Source: Porphyrobacter sp. ULC335 (lineage in GTDB: Bacteria; Pseudomonadota; Alphaproteobacteria; Sphingomonadales; Sphingomonadaceae). From it: a DNA stretch of 64,000 nt. Both the position numbers and the translations under genes were made by a program. The DNA lies in the NCBI RefSeq assembly GCF_025917005.1, contig NZ_CP078091.1, positions 930,001 through 994,000 of the forward strand. The letters run 5' to 3'. Below the pieces are notes generated by a model, which was given only the letters and a program-made list of their open reading frames with translations, had not been told where the DNA came from and searched no databases. Below are positions 62,259 through 64,000 of this stretch, one piece after another (position 1 is the first letter of the stretch; each line of letters opens with the position of its first letter).

Positions 62259-64000
62259 ATGATGACCCTGACCGCCATCGAAGCTCGCGCCGATCTGTCC
62301 CGCCGTATCTCCTGGCGGGCCCGTTTGCTGGCCTGCGCCCCAACCATGGCGTCCGCCACCATGCTAGCCATTCCATCGGCTTTGACGGCGCAGACGGTTG
62401 GCTCAAGCTTTGGCCCCGTGAACCCTTCCTATAACGTGGAGACGCAGCAGCTTGGCACCGACATCGATCAGCTCGCCTTGCAGGCGGATATCCGCAGGAT
62501 TATTGACGGCGTCAACGGAAACCCCAATGTTCCAGAGGAAGCTAAGGCTGAGATCATCAGAATTGCTATCGACGCGGCCTTAAGGGAGGCCACAGGCGGT
62601 GTCGCGGGCGTATGTTCCCAGCAGCTAGATCCGATCGTATCCTCGTTGAGTATTGCAGGAGCCGCGACTGCCCTGGGTGGTAACATTGCAGAACTGGTCG
62701 GAAGCAACTTTGTTATTGCCAACGCTTTGACGGCAGGCCTGGCGATCAGCACGGCCAGTTCCGGCATTGCCGTAGCCGAAGCCTCGATCAGCGCTAGCCA
62801 GATCAACCTGCCGAACTGTGACGCCGACTTTGCCGGAACGATCCGGGGCTACGCCAATCTCGCCACGGCACAGGGCATTTCCGCGCACAACGGCGCGATC
62901 AGCCTCGGAAATCCTGACGGGACTACATATCAGCGTGGCATAGCCATAGGCGGAGGCGCGGTGTCTGGTGCGGGCGAGGGAGCGATCGCACAGACCACAA
63001 CGCCTGGCGACGTGGCCATCGGCAACGGCGCGTTCGCTGGCGGTGATGCCTTGGCGCTCGGCCTCGAGGCGCGCGCGAGCGGATTCAATACCACCGCACT
63101 TGGAACCCGCGCGCGCGCGACCGCGACCGGCGCGGTTGCGGTGGGTCAGGACGCGGGCGCAACCGAGATCCTGACAACCGCCATTGGCGCCAACAGCATT
63201 GCCAGCGGGATTGCTTCGACGAGCGTCGGCAACGGTGCCGTCGCGAGCGGCTTTGCCTCCAATGCCATTGGAGCAAATGCAGGAGCGACTGCCCGCAGCA
63301 CCACGGCGCTCGGTGAAGCGGCCACGGCGAGCGCCAACAACAGCATCGCCATTGGCGGCAACAGCCTCGCCTCGGGCAACTTCAGCACTGCGCTTGGTCA
63401 AGCCTCGCGGGCTACCGGGGCATCCAGCCTTGCTGCCGGACAAGGCGCAACAGCCGAGACCGAAGGCGCAGTCGCGCTCGGTGCAGGCGCGGCGGCGCGG
63501 GCGCAGGATTCAGTGGCGATCGGGCGTGGCTCGAACGCAGATCAGAGCAACACAGTCTCGATCGGGCGGGTCGGGGCGGAGCGCAGGATCGTCAACCTTG
63601 CGGCCGGGATCGCACCGACCGACGCCGCCAATGTCGGACAGCTTAATGCCGTAGCCGCTCAGACCCAAGGCAACAGTGATGCTATCGGCGCGCTGACCGT
63701 CAGGGTTGAAGCCAACACCGTCGCCATTAACGTGCTCGACGCTCGCGTCACCGATAATACCGATCGCATCGTGGTGCTCGAGGCAGACGTAACCGATAAT
63801 AGCACTCGCATCGTCGCGCTCGAAGACGGACGAGCGGGGCCGGTCCGGACCAATGCAGCGCCAGGTGCCAGTGCTGCAAGCGCCACGGGCGACAACAGCC
63901 TGGCCGCAGGCAGCGGGGCGGTAGCGGCCGGTGGCAACACGATGGCCATCGGGACCAGCGCCTCCGCGTCCGGCACAGCGAGCCTCGCGCTCGGCACCGA
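62259..64000 (+). CDS. YadA-like trimeric autotransporter adhesin, N-terminal part (cut by window edge)
   Basis: Open frame from ATG 62259 to the right edge, about 580 residues visible. The long signal peptide (WRARLLACAPTMASATML, then AIPSALTAQ) is typical of these proteins. Head repeats of the AIG-xxx-ASG-xxS-xALG type are dense between residues 215 and 440 (IGNGAFAGGDALALGLEARA, SIAIGGNSLASGNFSTALGQ). A neck-like IVNLAAGIAPTDAANVGQLN follows, then a coiled-coil stalk (VTDNTDRIVVLEADVTDNST) and a second head segment (GDNSLAAGSGAVAAGGNTMA). The C-terminal membrane anchor is outside the window. Confidence 0.9.
   Translation, partial: MMTLTAIEARADLSRRISWRARLLACAPTMASATMLAIPSALTAQTVGSSFGPVNPSYNVETQQLGTDIDQLALQADIRRIIDGVNGNPNVPEEAKAEIIRIAIDAALREATGGVAGVCSQQLDPIVSSLSIAGAATALGGNIAELVGSNFVIANALTAGLAISTASSGIAVAEASISASQINLPNCDADFAGTIRGYANLATAQGISAHNGAISLGNPDGTTYQRGIAIGGGAVSGAGEGAIAQTTTPGDVAIGNGAFAGGDALALGLEARASGFNTTALGTRARATATGAVAVGQDAGATEILTTAIGANSIASGIASTSVGNGAVASGFASNAIGANAGATARSTTALGEAATASANNSIAIGGNSLASGNFSTALGQASRATGASSLAAGQGATAETEGAVALGAGAAARAQDSVAIGRGSNADQSNTVSIGRVGAERRIVNLAAGIAPTDAANVGQLNAVAAQTQGNSDAIGALTVRVEANTVAINVLDARVTDNTDRIVVLEADVTDNSTRIVALEDGRAGPVRTNAAPGASAASATGDNSLAAGSGAVAAGGNTMAIGTSASASGTASLALGT

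Overview
This is GC-rich DNA with the gene content of an alphaproteobacterium of the order Sphingomonadales. Pointers are the Trb transfer operon with TrbK-alt and DUF2274, the DUF6961, DUF4287 and 30-residue membrane microprotein genes, a TonB receptor with a lasso-peptide isopeptidase, and a luxI-phyH pair. I cannot assign genus or species from the sequence alone.

Region 1 (1-17 kb) looks like ordinary or accessory chromosome dominated by transcriptional control. It holds two PadR regulators (one paired with a HAAS-type membrane protein), TetR, XRE/DUF2975, GlxA/AraC, and three paralogous receiver-LuxR proteins without histidine kinases. Between them lie an ABC exporter, a serine hydrolase with a ferric-reductase-like membrane protein, and a secreted trypsin-like protease. 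Several promoters carry clear inverted-repeat operators: two boxes of ATGC-N8-GCAT at each of two loci, a 15-bp TetR palindrome twice, and a CCTWGYGTTGC family at two loci.

Region 2 (17-41 kb) reads as an integrative element. It starts at a 45-nt 3' fragment of tRNA-Gly(GCC), followed by a tyrosine integrase (frameshifted). Then come gntR, phyH, luxI, luxR and a two-frame DUF6499/DUF2285 gene that resembles the quorum-sensing-controlled excision activator FseA of rhizobial ICEs. Next is a complete lasso-peptide cluster: ECF sigma, TonB receptor and isopeptidase E on the plus strand; cyclase C, protease B and a 45-codon precursor A (too short for standard ORF calling) on the minus strand. The trbBCDEJKLFGI-DUF2274 type IV secretion operon follows. 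So a quorum-sensing transfer module and a mating-pair module flank the lasso cargo. The coupling protein (TraG/VirD4) and relaxase are not in the window; the operon abuts a large serine recombinase gene at 41.3 kb.

Region 3 (41-64 kb) is a patchwork: serine recombinase, two small winged-helix regulators, a DUF1800/DUF1501 secreted pair, a 1,112-residue secreted beta-propeller/amidohydrolase, and small envelope and nuclease genes. An isolated contractile-tail sheath plus tube pair follows, then a MarR/DoxX/DUF4287/CPBP group, a lipoprotein, a regulator, and the start of a YadA-like trimeric autotransporter that runs off the right edge. No rRNA, no CRISPR and no intact tRNA were seen.
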